Shown here in pieces: positions 37,272 to 48,186 of a DNA stretch of 64,000 nt. How positions within the stretch are numbered: position 1 is the stretch's first letter; each line of letters begins with the position of its first letter. A program made the translations under genes and the position numbers. The stretch covers positions 62,001 through 126,000 of the forward strand of contig NW_027437431.1 in the NCBI RefSeq assembly GCF_964204645.1, written 5' to 3'. Source of the DNA: Tubulanus polymorphus. Lineage: Eukaryota; Nemertea; Palaeonemertea; Tubulaniformes; Tubulanidae. Under the pieces are notes generated by a model. The model did not search any database, was not told where the DNA came from, and saw only the letters and a program-made list of their open reading frames with translations.

Positions 37272-37968
37272 TTGGCAATGTAAATAAATCTATAAATAGA
37301 ATTCTATAAATTTCTCAATTCGTTACTACCAGTGGACCCGCAGACCCGCGGACCCACTGGCTGTTCGTTTTTCATGGTCTACCCCCCCTTATATATATAA
37401 TAAGGAAAGAGAAGGAGGGTCCGCGGGTCCGCGGGTCTGCGGTATTCTCTAAACCGAGAATCGAAAAGTTAATGAAACTAGGTCGGAAAGATAACAAATT
37501 ATTATTCAATATATCCTAAAGCTTCTACGAGGTTGGTCACGCGCTCGCTACGCTCGCCAGCGTGACACAACCTCGTGGACGCTCCAAAGATAATGAGTAT
37601 GTGCTTGATAATGAGTGAATTAATTGGGAACCCTATAGCGGGTAAAAGGTAAGAAGTAGAAATTATAGGGTTAGGGGTTATCATTATACTCGGATGCCCA
37701 CAGCCCGTGGTGGTCTGTGACAGTGGAGGTTAGTTAAAGTTCGAGGCGTGTGACTAGTCGGGGGGAATAACATAGGCGGCTACGCCGCGATAGTTAGTCG
37801 GCAAGGTCGGCTGCGCCTCCGGCGGTACAGATTACATCTGAGTGTATTAGTCTACCAACGGAAGCCCAAACCCTAAATAATATTAGTCGGAAAAATCTGA
37901 GTTAGAGGGTCGCAACCGGTTCAAACAATTTAACATCTCATACAGGTGACTCGTACTTTTAGTATCAA
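37272..37968 (+). promoter_or_regulatory. Intergenic control region 11
   Basis: Poly(A) signal 37283-37288, octamer block with TATA 37329-37442, GCTCGC hairpin 37527-37576, splice donor 37649. Confidence 0.78.
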
Positions 37969-39051
37969 ATGCCATCGTTGAAACGGAGGCGAAACGGATT
38001 TACATTGCCCGGTTTACCACATTGCGGTCCATTCAACGATATATCCAGTTACAAAAGCGAAGGAATAGACGAAGTGTGCCGTATTCACGACAAAGAGTAC
38101 GGAGAACTGCAAGAGAAATACGGTAAATGGGCTCCGTACTTCCAGTACAATTCAGCGGATCAGACATTTTTGGACAGTGCTTCGGGTGTGAACGGTGTAG
38201 GTGCGAGACTAACGTCGAGTGTATTCAGAGCAAAACGGGCGTTATTTCCAACAATGGCGGAAGAACCGGCATTAAAAAGATCAAAGAGAACGGCGGAAAC
38301 GGGGAGCGAAGAAGGGAACGCCCAACAAATGATGACTCACATGACGGAAAAGCCGTCACTACACTATAAGAGCGTGTTAATACATAGAGGTTACCTAACG
38401 TTTACGAATTGGGATCCGGACCAGGCGTACGGAGCATTCGGAAGAAAAGCGAAGATTTACTGTTCGGGAATGAGAACGTTTAACTTCGGATTAAAAGAAA
38501 GAGAAGGATGGAGAAGATTTCCAGCCAGCATGGATACCATAGGGATGTGGGATCAATTCAAAGTGACTTCGGGTAAAATAACGTTATACCCCATAGCGAG
38601 CGAAAGCGCGGTAAGCTCTGATTCGAACGCGTTCCAAGATCCGATAGTATGGTTAAAGACGGCAGCCGATTGGGACTTGAAAGTGAAAGACTCGGCCGCC
38701 AATACTCACCAGGGATCGCCGTACGCCGATATAAATTTATTAACTCAAAAGCAAAGCTACAGGCAATACGAATTAGGTCGGGGATGCGTTAGCATGGGAT
38801 TACCCATGTCGACCATAAGAACCGAAATACAAGACACGAGTGACCCGACAGACGTTACCAGATCGGTGAATATCGGGGATAACTCGGCGTGGTTAGACGG
38901 AGCGTACCGCGATCATTGGCAATCAGCCGCGCTCATTATGCAAATGTTAGTGTACAACGATTCGATACACGCGGATTTAAACACGCCCCATACAGAAATT
39001 ATCGTTCCAGCGGAAGTGGAGTTTACGATGATTCATAGAAACAGAGTATAA
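37969..39051 (+). CDS. Capsid protein with PLA2 domain, copy 12
   Basis: Identical in translation to copy 1. HDxxY codons 38086-38100; VP2-like start 38254. Confidence 0.88.
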   Translation: MPSLKRRRNGFTLPGLPHCGPFNDISSYKSEGIDEVCRIHDKEYGELQEKYGKWAPYFQYNSADQTFLDSASGVNGVGARLTSSVFRAKRALFPTMAEEPALKRSKRTAETGSEEGNAQQMMTHMTEKPSLHYKSVLIHRGYLTFTNWDPDQAYGAFGRKAKIYCSGMRTFNFGLKEREGWRRFPASMDTIGMWDQFKVTSGKITLYPIASESAVSSDSNAFQDPIVWLKTAADWDLKVKDSAANTHQGSPYADINLLTQKQSYRQYELGRGCVSMGLPMSTIRTEIQDTSDPTDVTRSVNIGDNSAWLDGAYRDHWQSAALIMQMLVYNDSIHADLNTPHTEIIVPAEVEFTMIHRNRV

Positions 39052-39052
39052 T

Positions 39053-39361
39053 ATGATAATAACTTTCCTATTCTTGGCATCCGGTTTCCTACACGAGTAC
39101 AAGTGGCACGTATATACTAAACGTATCATGAGTAGAACGCAACGATTCATGAAAATAAGAGACGAAGTGGCGAACGAGTGGGTCATCAAACACGACGTCA
39201 ACGAAAATCGGGTACTAAGGGAACAACACATTACAGAAGTAGCGAAAAGGATATTCTACTACCGGGAAAAACAATGGGAACTAAGTCGAGAAACTGGTCG
39301 TTCACAACCGACAATCGAGCAGAAGTCTGCCTCGAAAGTCAAATCGGAACGTCAACAGTAA
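39053..39361 (+). CDS. Small basic protein, unknown function, copy 12
   Basis: Identical to the ORF at 1586-1894. Confidence 0.42.
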   Translation: MIITFLFLASGFLHEYKWHVYTKRIMSRTQRFMKIRDEVANEWVIKHDVNENRVLREQHITEVAKRIFYYREKQWELSRETGRSQPTIEQKSASKVKSERQQ

Positions 39362-40677
39362 CCGTACACATAGGTCCGCAAGAAGATCCGGACGGTTACG
39401 CGCACGGAGTAATAATAACGTTAGCCAAAGGTACGCAACGACCGTTGAAACAGAGCGAAAACGCGATTAGACAACTGTTACACTCGCTAGGCATTAGATT
39501 AGTTAACGACTACATCAAACCGACGGAAAAATTAGGCGCCTACATTCAATACATGTACAAAGAAGCCGACAAAATACCGGAAGAATTACGAGGTCACTTG
39601 GAGGTGAAAAACTCGAAAACGAACGACGACTTTTTCGGCCAAAAGATAAACGCGTTATACGCGGAATACCAACAAAGACCGGGACTAGCCGATTGGACGG
39701 CGAGAATAGTGAAGGAGTTCGGTTACAACGTACCCGAACTGAAAGTGAAAAGATCGTTTAAAAATTGGCCGGTAAGGGTAAAAGATATTACGAGAAACGC
39801 GGGTGACTTTGCGTTGAAAATGACGGACATAACAGAGCCGAAATTGACGCCGGAAATGGGAGTAGAAATTATAACGAAATGCCTGGATAACGTTCAATCG
39901 GCGATGTGGGATGGTAAACATATAAATAAACGTGACCTGCTGGTAATATTGGTGAACGCGGCGATCGAGGGAGGTACGAGTAAAATCAGAAACGCGCCTC
40001 ATATAATATTTTACGGAGATGCCGGGTCTGGTAAATCGATGTTGGCTAAATTATTGTTCCCGGATTCGATTACGAGCCAAATGCCGACGGATTCGGAAGG
40101 CGTAGGAGCGTGCGAGATGGGAGGAGGACAACGTATATTCAAAGTCGACGACGCCAGCGACGCTTTTTGGCACAACTCGGGGTTGTTGTCGATGATACTC
40201 GCGATGTACCAGTCCACCTGGGAGGCAAAAGTACATTCTAGTAAACAAAGTAACCCGCCGTGTATGACGGTAATTACGACGAATTGTAAGAATCCGTTAG
40301 AGAAGTTCGCCTCTACAGTAGCTTTGGAAGCTGTGGAAAGGAGATTCTTGTCGGTGTATTTCAAAGGTAAAGCAGATTTGGGAAACGTAGTTTACGACAT
40401 TACGCCGGGCGTATGCGAAGAAATATTAGAAATAATAGTTAACGAAATTAGACAAGGTAGATATCTGGACAACCAAGTCCACTTGGACGACTGGGAAACG
40501 GATGATGACGTGGTGATACCGTTCGAAAAAGAAAGAAACTTCATCGAAGCGTACCACGTAGGTCACATGTCGGACGCGATGCATCAGAATATGGAGGAAA
40601 GGTTAAAACGTAAACGTAAAGAAGAAGACGATACGAATGAAACTCTTAAGTTCGCTAAACGCGGGGAAATCCTGTAG
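39274..40677 (+). CDS. rep: Rep (HUH-like nickase plus SF3 helicase), copy 12
   Basis: Identical in translation to copy 1. Walker A codons 40015-40038. Confidence 0.92.
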   Translation: MGTKSRNWSFTTDNRAEVCLESQIGTSTVTVHIGPQEDPDGYAHGVIITLAKGTQRPLKQSENAIRQLLHSLGIRLVNDYIKPTEKLGAYIQYMYKEADKIPEELRGHLEVKNSKTNDDFFGQKINALYAEYQQRPGLADWTARIVKEFGYNVPELKVKRSFKNWPVRVKDITRNAGDFALKMTDITEPKLTPEMGVEIITKCLDNVQSAMWDGKHINKRDLLVILVNAAIEGGTSKIRNAPHIIFYGDAGSGKSMLAKLLFPDSITSQMPTDSEGVGACEMGGGQRIFKVDDASDAFWHNSGLLSMILAMYQSTWEAKVHSSKQSNPPCMTVITTNCKNPLEKFASTVALEAVERRFLSVYFKGKADLGNVVYDITPGVCEEILEIIVNEIRQGRYLDNQVHLDDWETDDDVVIPFEKERNFIEAYHVGHMSDAMHQNMEERLKRKRKEEDDTNETLKFAKRGEIL

Positions 40678-41374
40678 TTGGCAATGTAAATAAATCTATA
40701 AATAGAATTCTATAAATTTCTCAATTCGTTACTACCAGTGGACCCGCAGACCCGCGGACCCACTGGCTGTTCGTTTTTCATGGTCTACCCCCCCTTATAT
40801 ATATAATAAGGAAAGAGAAGGAGGGTCCGCGGGTCCGCGGGTCTGCGGTATTCTCTAAACCGAGAATCGAAAAGTTAATGAAACTAGGTCGGAAAGATAA
40901 CAAATTATTATTCAATATATCCTAAAGCTTCTACGAGGTTGGTCACGCGCTCGCTACGCTCGCCAGCGTGACACAACCTCGTGGACGCTCCAAAGATAAT
41001 GAGTATGTGCTTGATAATGAGTGAATTAATTGGGAACCCTATAGCGGGTAAAAGGTAAGAAGTAGAAATTATAGGGTTAGGGGTTATCATTATACTCGGA
41101 TGCCCACAGCCCGTGGTGGTCCGTGACAGTGGAGGTTAGTTAAAGTTCGAGGCGTGTGACTAGTCGGGGGGAATAACATAGGCGGCTACGCCGCGATAGT
41201 TAGTCGGCAAGGTCGGCTGCGCCTCCGGCGGTACAGATTACATCTGAGTGTATTAGTCTACCAACGGAAGCCCAAACCCTAAATAATATTAGTCGGAAAA
41301 ATCTGAGTTAGAGGGTCGCAACCGGTTCAAACAATTTAACATCTCATACAGGTGACTCGTACTTTTAGTATCAA
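40678..41374 (+). promoter_or_regulatory. Intergenic control region 12 (T to C at 41122)
   Basis: Differs from the others by GGTCTGTGAC to GGTCCGTGAC at 41122, outside the octamers and hairpins named here. Poly(A) signal 40689-40694, octamer block with TATA 40735-40848, GCTCGC hairpin 40933-40982, splice donor 41055. Confidence 0.78.
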
Positions 41375-42457
41375 ATGCCATCGTTGAAACGGAGGCGAAA
41401 CGGATTTACATTGCCCGGTTTACCACATTGCGGTCCATTCAACGATATATCCAGTTACAAAAGCGAAGGAATAGACGAAGTGTGCCGTATTCACGACAAA
41501 GAGTACGGAGAACTGCAAGAGAAATACGGTAAATGGGCTCCGTACTTCCAGTACAATTCAGCGGATCAGACATTTTTGGACAGTGCTTCGGGTGTGAACG
41601 GTGTAGGTGCGAGACTAACGTCGAGTGTATTCAGAGCAAAACGGGCGTTATTTCCAACAATGGCGGAAGAACCGGCATTAAAAAGATCAAAGAGAACGGC
41701 GGAAACGGGGAGCGAAGAAGGGAACGCCCAACAAATGATGACTCACATGACGGAAAAGCCGTCACTACACTATAAGAGCGTGTTAATACATAGAGGTTAC
41801 CTAACGTTTACGAATTGGGATCCGGACCAGGCGTACGGAGCATTCGGAAGAAAAGCGAAGATTTACTGTTCGGGAATGAGAACGTTTAACTTCGGATTAA
41901 AAGAAAGAGAAGGATGGAGAAGATTTCCAGCCAGCATGGATACCATAGGGATGTGGGATCAATTCAAAGTGACTTCGGGTAAAATAACGTTATACCCCAT
42001 AGCGAGCGAAAGCGCGGTAAGCTCTGATTCGAACGCGTTCCAAGATCCGATAGTATGGTTAAAGACGGCAGCCGATTGGGACTTGAAAGTGAAAGACTCG
42101 GCCGCCAATACTCACCAGGGATCGCCGTACGCCGATATAAATTTATTAACTCAAAAGCAAAGCTACAGGCAATACGAATTAGGTCGGGGATGCGTTAGCA
42201 TGGGATTACCCATGTCGACCATAAGAACCGAAATACAAGACACGAGTGACCCGACAGACGTTACCAGATCGGTGAATATCGGGGATAACTCGGCGTGGTT
42301 AGACGGAGCGTACCGCGATCATTGGCAATCAGCCGCGCTCATTATGCAAATGTTAGTGTACAACGATTCGATACACGCGGATTTAAACACGCCCCATACA
42401 GAAATTATCGTTCCAGCGGAAGTGGAGTTTACGATGATTCATAGAAACAGAGTATAA
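41375..42457 (+). CDS. Capsid protein with PLA2 domain, copy 13
   Basis: Identical in translation to copy 1. HDxxY codons 41492-41506; VP2-like start 41660. Confidence 0.88.
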   Translation: MPSLKRRRNGFTLPGLPHCGPFNDISSYKSEGIDEVCRIHDKEYGELQEKYGKWAPYFQYNSADQTFLDSASGVNGVGARLTSSVFRAKRALFPTMAEEPALKRSKRTAETGSEEGNAQQMMTHMTEKPSLHYKSVLIHRGYLTFTNWDPDQAYGAFGRKAKIYCSGMRTFNFGLKEREGWRRFPASMDTIGMWDQFKVTSGKITLYPIASESAVSSDSNAFQDPIVWLKTAADWDLKVKDSAANTHQGSPYADINLLTQKQSYRQYELGRGCVSMGLPMSTIRTEIQDTSDPTDVTRSVNIGDNSAWLDGAYRDHWQSAALIMQMLVYNDSIHADLNTPHTEIIVPAEVEFTMIHRNRV

Positions 42458-42458
42458 T

Positions 42459-42767
42459 ATGATAATAACTTTCCTATTCTTGGCATCCGGTTTCCTACAC
42501 GAGTACAAGTGGCACGTATATACTAAACGTATCATGAGTAGAACGCAACGATTCATGAAAATAAGAGACGAAGTGGCGAACGAGTGGGTCATCAAACACG
42601 ACGTCAACGAAAATCGGGTACTAAGGGAACAACACATTACAGAAGTAGCGAAAAGGATATTCTACTACCGGGAAAAACAATGGGAACTAAGTCGAGAAAC
42701 TGGTCGTTCACAACCGACAATCGAGCAGAAGTCTGCCTCGAAAGTCAAATCGGAACGTCAACAGTAA
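42459..42767 (+). CDS. Small basic protein, unknown function, copy 13
   Basis: Identical to the ORF at 1586-1894. Confidence 0.42.
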   Translation: MIITFLFLASGFLHEYKWHVYTKRIMSRTQRFMKIRDEVANEWVIKHDVNENRVLREQHITEVAKRIFYYREKQWELSRETGRSQPTIEQKSASKVKSERQQ

Positions 42768-44083
42768 CCGTACACATAGGTCCGCAAGAAGATCCGGACG
42801 GTTACGCGCACGGAGTAATAATAACGTTAGCCAAAGGTACGCAACGACCGTTGAAACAGAGCGAAAACGCGATTAGACAACTGTTACACTCGCTAGGCAT
42901 TAGATTAGTTAACGACTACATCAAACCGACGGAAAAATTAGGCGCCTACATTCAATACATGTACAAAGAAGCCGACAAAATACCGGAAGAATTACGAGGT
43001 CACTTGGAGGTGAAAAACTCGAAAACGAACGACGACTTTTTCGGCCAAAAGATAAACGCGTTATACGCGGAATACCAACAAAGACCGGGACTAGCCGATT
43101 GGACGGCGAGAATAGTGAAGGAGTTCGGTTACAACGTACCCGAACTGAAAGTGAAAAGATCGTTTAAAAATTGGCCGGTAAGGGTAAAAGATATTACGAG
43201 AAACGCGGGTGACTTTGCGTTGAAAATGACGGACATAACAGAGCCGAAATTGACGCCGGAAATGGGAGTAGAAATTATAACGAAATGCCTGGATAACGTT
43301 CAATCGGCGATGTGGGATGGTAAACATATAAATAAACGTGACCTGCTGGTAATATTGGTGAACGCGGCGATCGAGGGAGGTACGAGTAAAATCAGAAACG
43401 CGCCTCATATAATATTTTACGGAGATGCCGGGTCTGGTAAATCGATGTTGGCTAAATTATTGTTCCCGGATTCGATTACGAGCCAAATGCCGACGGATTC
43501 GGAAGGCGTAGGAGCGTGCGAGATGGGAGGAGGACAACGTATATTCAAAGTCGACGACGCCAGCGACGCTTTTTGGCACAACTCGGGGTTGTTGTCGATG
43601 ATACTCGCGATGTACCAGTCCACCTGGGAGGCAAAAGTACATTCTAGTAAACAAAGTAACCCGCCGTGTATGACGGTAATTACGACGAATTGTAAGAATC
43701 CGTTAGAGAAGTTCGCCTCTACAGTAGCTTTGGAAGCTGTGGAAAGGAGATTCTTGTCGGTGTATTTCAAAGGTAAAGCAGATTTGGGAAACGTAGTTTA
43801 CGACATTACGCCGGGCGTATGCGAAGAAATATTAGAAATAATAGTTAACGAAATTAGACAAGGTAGATATCTGGACAACCAAGTCCACTTGGACGACTGG
43901 GAAACGGATGATGACGTGGTGATACCGTTCGAAAAAGAAAGAAACTTCATCGAAGCGTACCACGTAGGTCACATGTCGGACGCGATGCATCAGAATATGG
44001 AGGAAAGGTTAAAACGTAAACGTAAAGAAGAAGACGATACGAATGAAACTCTTAAGTTCGCTAAACGCGGGGAAATCCTGTAG
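42680..44083 (+). CDS. rep: Rep (HUH-like nickase plus SF3 helicase), copy 13
   Basis: Identical in translation to copy 1. Walker A codons 43421-43444. Confidence 0.92.
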   Translation: MGTKSRNWSFTTDNRAEVCLESQIGTSTVTVHIGPQEDPDGYAHGVIITLAKGTQRPLKQSENAIRQLLHSLGIRLVNDYIKPTEKLGAYIQYMYKEADKIPEELRGHLEVKNSKTNDDFFGQKINALYAEYQQRPGLADWTARIVKEFGYNVPELKVKRSFKNWPVRVKDITRNAGDFALKMTDITEPKLTPEMGVEIITKCLDNVQSAMWDGKHINKRDLLVILVNAAIEGGTSKIRNAPHIIFYGDAGSGKSMLAKLLFPDSITSQMPTDSEGVGACEMGGGQRIFKVDDASDAFWHNSGLLSMILAMYQSTWEAKVHSSKQSNPPCMTVITTNCKNPLEKFASTVALEAVERRFLSVYFKGKADLGNVVYDITPGVCEEILEIIVNEIRQGRYLDNQVHLDDWETDDDVVIPFEKERNFIEAYHVGHMSDAMHQNMEERLKRKRKEEDDTNETLKFAKRGEIL

Positions 44084-44780
44084 TTGGCAATGTAAATAAA
44101 TCTATAAATAGAATTCTATAAATTTCTCAATTCGTTACTACCAGTGGACCCGCAGACCCGCGGACCCACTGGCTGTTCGTTTTTCATGGTCTACCCCCCC
44201 TTATATATATAATAAGGAAAGAGAAGGAGGGTCCGCGGGTCCGCGGGTCTGCGGTATTCTCTAAACCGAGAATCGAAAAGTTAATGAAACTAGGTCGGAA
44301 AGATAACAAATTATTATTCAATATATCCTAAAGCTTCTACGAGGTTGGTCACGCGCTCGCTACGCTCGCCAGCGTGACACAACCTCGTGGACGCTCCAAA
44401 GATAATGAGTATGTGCTTGATAATGAGTGAATTAATTGGGAACCCTATAGCGGGTAAAAGGTAAGAAGTAGAAATTATAGGGTTAGGGGTTATCATTATA
44501 CTCGGATGCCCACAGCCCGTGGTGGTCTGTGACAGTGGAGGTTAGTTAAAGTTCGAGGCGTGTGACTAGTCGGGGGGAATAACATAGGCGGCTACGCCGC
44601 GATAGTTAGTCGGCAAGGTCGGCTGCGCCTCCGGCGGTACAGATTACATCTGAGTGTATTAGTCTACCAACGGAAGCCCAAACCCTAAATAATATTAGTA
44701 GGAAAAATCTGAGTTAGAGGGTCGCAACCGGTTCAAACAATTTAACATCTCATACAGGTGACTCGTACTTTTAGTATCAA
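44084..44780 (+). promoter_or_regulatory. Intergenic control region 13 (C to A at 44700)
   Basis: C to A at 44700 changes TAATATTAGTCGG to TAATATTAGTAGG, two bases after the nonamer-like TAATATTAG (44690-44698). Poly(A) signal 44095-44100, octamer block with TATA 44141-44254, GCTCGC hairpin 44339-44388, splice donor 44461. Confidence 0.78.
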
Positions 44781-45863
44781 ATGCCATCGTTGAAACGGAG
44801 GCGAAACGGATTTACATTGCCCGGTTTACCACATTGCGGTCCATTCAACGATATATCCAGTTACAAAAGCGAAGGAATAGACGAAGTGTGCCGTATTCAC
44901 GACAAAGAGTACGGAGAACTGCAAGAGAAATACGGTAAATGGGCTCCGTACTTCCAGTACAATTCAGCGGATCAGACATTTTTGGACAGTGCTTCGGGTG
45001 TGAACGGTGTAGGTGCGAGACTAACGTCGAGTGTATTCAGAGCAAAACGGGCGTTATTTCCAACAATGGCGGAAGAACCGGCATTAAAAAGATCAAAGAG
45101 AACGGCGGAAACGGGGAGCGAAGAAGGGAACGCCCAACAAATGATGACTCACATGACGGAAAAGCCGTCACTACACTATAAGAGCGTGTTAATACATAGA
45201 GGTTACCTAACGTTTACGAATTGGGATCCGGACCAGGCGTACGGAGCATTCGGAAGAAAAGCGAAGATTTACTGTTCGGGAATGAGAACGTTTAACTTCG
45301 GATTAAAAGAAAGAGAAGGATGGAGAAGATTTCCAGCCAGCATGGATACCATAGGGATGTGGGATCAATTCAAAGTGACTTCGGGTAAAATAACGTTATA
45401 CCCCATAGCGAGCGAAAGCGCGGTAAGCTCTGATTCGAACGCGTTCCAAGATCCGATAGTATGGTTAAAGACGGCAGCCGATTGGGACTTGAAAGTGAAA
45501 GACTCGGCCGCCAATACTCACCAGGGATCGCCGTACGCCGATATAAATTTATTAACTCAAAAGCAAAGCTACAGGCAATACGAATTAGGTCGGGGATGCG
45601 TTAGCATGGGATTACCCATGTCGACCATAAGAACCGAAATACAAGACACGAGTGACCCGACAGACGTTACCAGATCGGTGAATATCGGGGATAACTCGGC
45701 GTGGTTAGACGGAGCGTACCGCGATCATTGGCAATCAGCCGCGCTCATTATGCAAATGTTAGTGTACAACGATTCGATACACGCGGATTTAAACACGCCC
45801 CATACAGAAATTATCGTTCCAGCGGAAGTGGAGTTTACGATGATTCATAGAAACAGAGTATAA
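44781..45863 (+). CDS. Capsid protein with PLA2 domain, copy 14
   Basis: Identical in translation to copy 1. HDxxY codons 44898-44912; VP2-like start 45066. Confidence 0.88.
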   Translation: MPSLKRRRNGFTLPGLPHCGPFNDISSYKSEGIDEVCRIHDKEYGELQEKYGKWAPYFQYNSADQTFLDSASGVNGVGARLTSSVFRAKRALFPTMAEEPALKRSKRTAETGSEEGNAQQMMTHMTEKPSLHYKSVLIHRGYLTFTNWDPDQAYGAFGRKAKIYCSGMRTFNFGLKEREGWRRFPASMDTIGMWDQFKVTSGKITLYPIASESAVSSDSNAFQDPIVWLKTAADWDLKVKDSAANTHQGSPYADINLLTQKQSYRQYELGRGCVSMGLPMSTIRTEIQDTSDPTDVTRSVNIGDNSAWLDGAYRDHWQSAALIMQMLVYNDSIHADLNTPHTEIIVPAEVEFTMIHRNRV

Positions 45864-45864
45864 T

Positions 45865-46173
45865 ATGATAATAACTTTCCTATTCTTGGCATCCGGTTTC
45901 CTACACGAGTACAAGTGGCACGTATATACTAAACGTATCATGAGTAGAACGCAACGATTCATGAAAATAAGAGACGAAGTGGCGAACGAGTGGGTCATCA
46001 AACACGACGTCAACGAAAATCGGGTACTAAGGGAACAACACATTACAGAAGTAGCGAAAAGGATATTCTACTACCGGGAAAAACAATGGGAACTAAGTCG
46101 AGAAACTGGTCGTTCACAACCGACAATCGAGCAGAAGTCTGCCTCGAAAGTCAAATCGGAACGTCAACAGTAA
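45865..46173 (+). CDS. Small basic protein, unknown function, copy 14
   Basis: Identical to the ORF at 1586-1894. Confidence 0.42.
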   Translation: MIITFLFLASGFLHEYKWHVYTKRIMSRTQRFMKIRDEVANEWVIKHDVNENRVLREQHITEVAKRIFYYREKQWELSRETGRSQPTIEQKSASKVKSERQQ

Positions 46174-47489
46174 CCGTACACATAGGTCCGCAAGAAGATC
46201 CGGACGGTTACGCGCACGGAGTAATAATAACGTTAGCCAAAGGTACGCAACGACCGTTGAAACAGAGCGAAAACGCGATTAGACAACTGTTACACTCGCT
46301 AGGCATTAGATTAGTTAACGACTACATCAAACCGACGGAAAAATTAGGCGCCTACATTCAATACATGTACAAAGAAGCCGACAAAATACCGGAAGAATTA
46401 CGAGGTCACTTGGAGGTGAAAAACTCGAAAACGAACGACGACTTTTTCGGCCAAAAGATAAACGCGTTATACGCGGAATACCAACAAAGACCGGGACTAG
46501 CCGATTGGACGGCGAGAATAGTGAAGGAGTTCGGTTACAACGTACCCGAACTGAAAGTGAAAAGATCGTTTAAAAATTGGCCGGTAAGGGTAAAAGATAT
46601 TACGAGAAACGCGGGTGACTTTGCGTTGAAAATGACGGACATAACAGAGCCGAAATTGACGCCGGAAATGGGAGTAGAAATTATAACGAAATGCCTGGAT
46701 AACGTTCAATCGGCGATGTGGGATGGTAAACATATAAATAAACGTGACCTGCTGGTAATATTGGTGAACGCGGCGATCGAGGGAGGTACGAGTAAAATCA
46801 GAAACGCGCCTCATATAATATTTTACGGAGATGCCGGGTCTGGTAAATCGATGTTGGCTAAATTATTGTTCCCGGATTCGATTACGAGCCAAATGCCGAC
46901 GGATTCGGAAGGCGTAGGAGCGTGCGAGATGGGAGGAGGACAACGTATATTCAAAGTCGACGACGCCAGCGACGCTTTTTGGCACAACTCGGGGTTGTTG
47001 TCGATGATACTCGCGATGTACCAGTCCACCTGGGAGGCAAAAGTACATTCTAGTAAACAAAGTAACCCGCCGTGTATGACGGTAATTACGACGAATTGTA
47101 AGAATCCGTTAGAGAAGTTCGCCTCTACAGTAGCTTTGGAAGCTGTGGAAAGGAGATTCTTGTCGGTGTATTTCAAAGGTAAAGCAGATTTGGGAAACGT
47201 AGTTTACGACATTACGCCGGGCGTATGCGAAGAAATATTAGAAATAATAGTTAACGAAATTAGACAAGGTAGATATCTGGACAACCAAGTCCACTTGGAC
47301 GACTGGGAAACGGATGATGACGTGGTGATACCGTTCGAAAAAGAAAGAAACTTCATCGAAGCGTACCACGTAGGTCACATGTCGGACGCGATGCATCAGA
47401 ATATGGAGGAAAGGTTAAAACGTAAACGTAAAGAAGAAGACGATACGAATGAAACTCTTAAGTTCGCTAAACGCGGGGAAATCCTGTAG
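46086..47489 (+). CDS. rep: Rep (HUH-like nickase plus SF3 helicase), copy 14
   Basis: Identical in translation to copy 1. Walker A codons 46827-46850. Confidence 0.92.
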   Translation: MGTKSRNWSFTTDNRAEVCLESQIGTSTVTVHIGPQEDPDGYAHGVIITLAKGTQRPLKQSENAIRQLLHSLGIRLVNDYIKPTEKLGAYIQYMYKEADKIPEELRGHLEVKNSKTNDDFFGQKINALYAEYQQRPGLADWTARIVKEFGYNVPELKVKRSFKNWPVRVKDITRNAGDFALKMTDITEPKLTPEMGVEIITKCLDNVQSAMWDGKHINKRDLLVILVNAAIEGGTSKIRNAPHIIFYGDAGSGKSMLAKLLFPDSITSQMPTDSEGVGACEMGGGQRIFKVDDASDAFWHNSGLLSMILAMYQSTWEAKVHSSKQSNPPCMTVITTNCKNPLEKFASTVALEAVERRFLSVYFKGKADLGNVVYDITPGVCEEILEIIVNEIRQGRYLDNQVHLDDWETDDDVVIPFEKERNFIEAYHVGHMSDAMHQNMEERLKRKRKEEDDTNETLKFAKRGEIL

Positions 47490-48186
47490 TTGGCAATGTA
47501 AATAAATCTATAAATAGAATTCTATAAATTTCTCAATTCGTTACTACCAGTGGACCCGCAGACCCGCGGACCCACTGGCTGTTCGTTTTTCATGGTCTAC
47601 CCCCCCTTATATATATAATAAGGAAAGAGAAGGAGGGTCCGCGGGTCCGCGGGTCTGCGGTATTCTCTAAACCGAGAATCGAAAAGTTAATGAAACTAGG
47701 TCGGAAAGATAACAAATTATTATTCAATATATCCTAAAGCTTCTACGAGGTTGGTCACGCGCTCGCTACGCTCGCCAGCGTGACACAACCTCGTGGACGC
47801 TCCAAAGATAATGAGTATGTGCTTGATAATGAGTGAATTAATTGGGAACCCTATAGCGGGTAAAAGGTAAGAAGTAGAAATTATAGGGTTAGGGGTTATC
47901 ATTATACTCGGATGCCCACAGCCCGTGGTGGTCTGTGACAGTGGAGGTTAGTTAAAGTTCGAGGCGTGTGACTAGTCGGGGGGAATAACATAGGCGGCTA
48001 CGCCGCGATAGTTAGTCGGCAAGGTCGGCTGCGCCTCCGGCGGTACAGATTACATCTGAGTGTATTAGTCTACCAACGGAAGCCCAAACCCTAAATAATA
48101 TTAGTCGGAAAAATCTGAGTTAGAGGGTCGCAACCGGTTCAAACAATTTAACATCTCATACAGGTGACTCGTACTTTTAGTATCAA
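47490..48186 (+). promoter_or_regulatory. Intergenic control region 14
   Basis: Poly(A) signal 47501-47506, octamer block with TATA 47547-47660, GCTCGC hairpin 47745-47794, splice donor 47867. Confidence 0.78.
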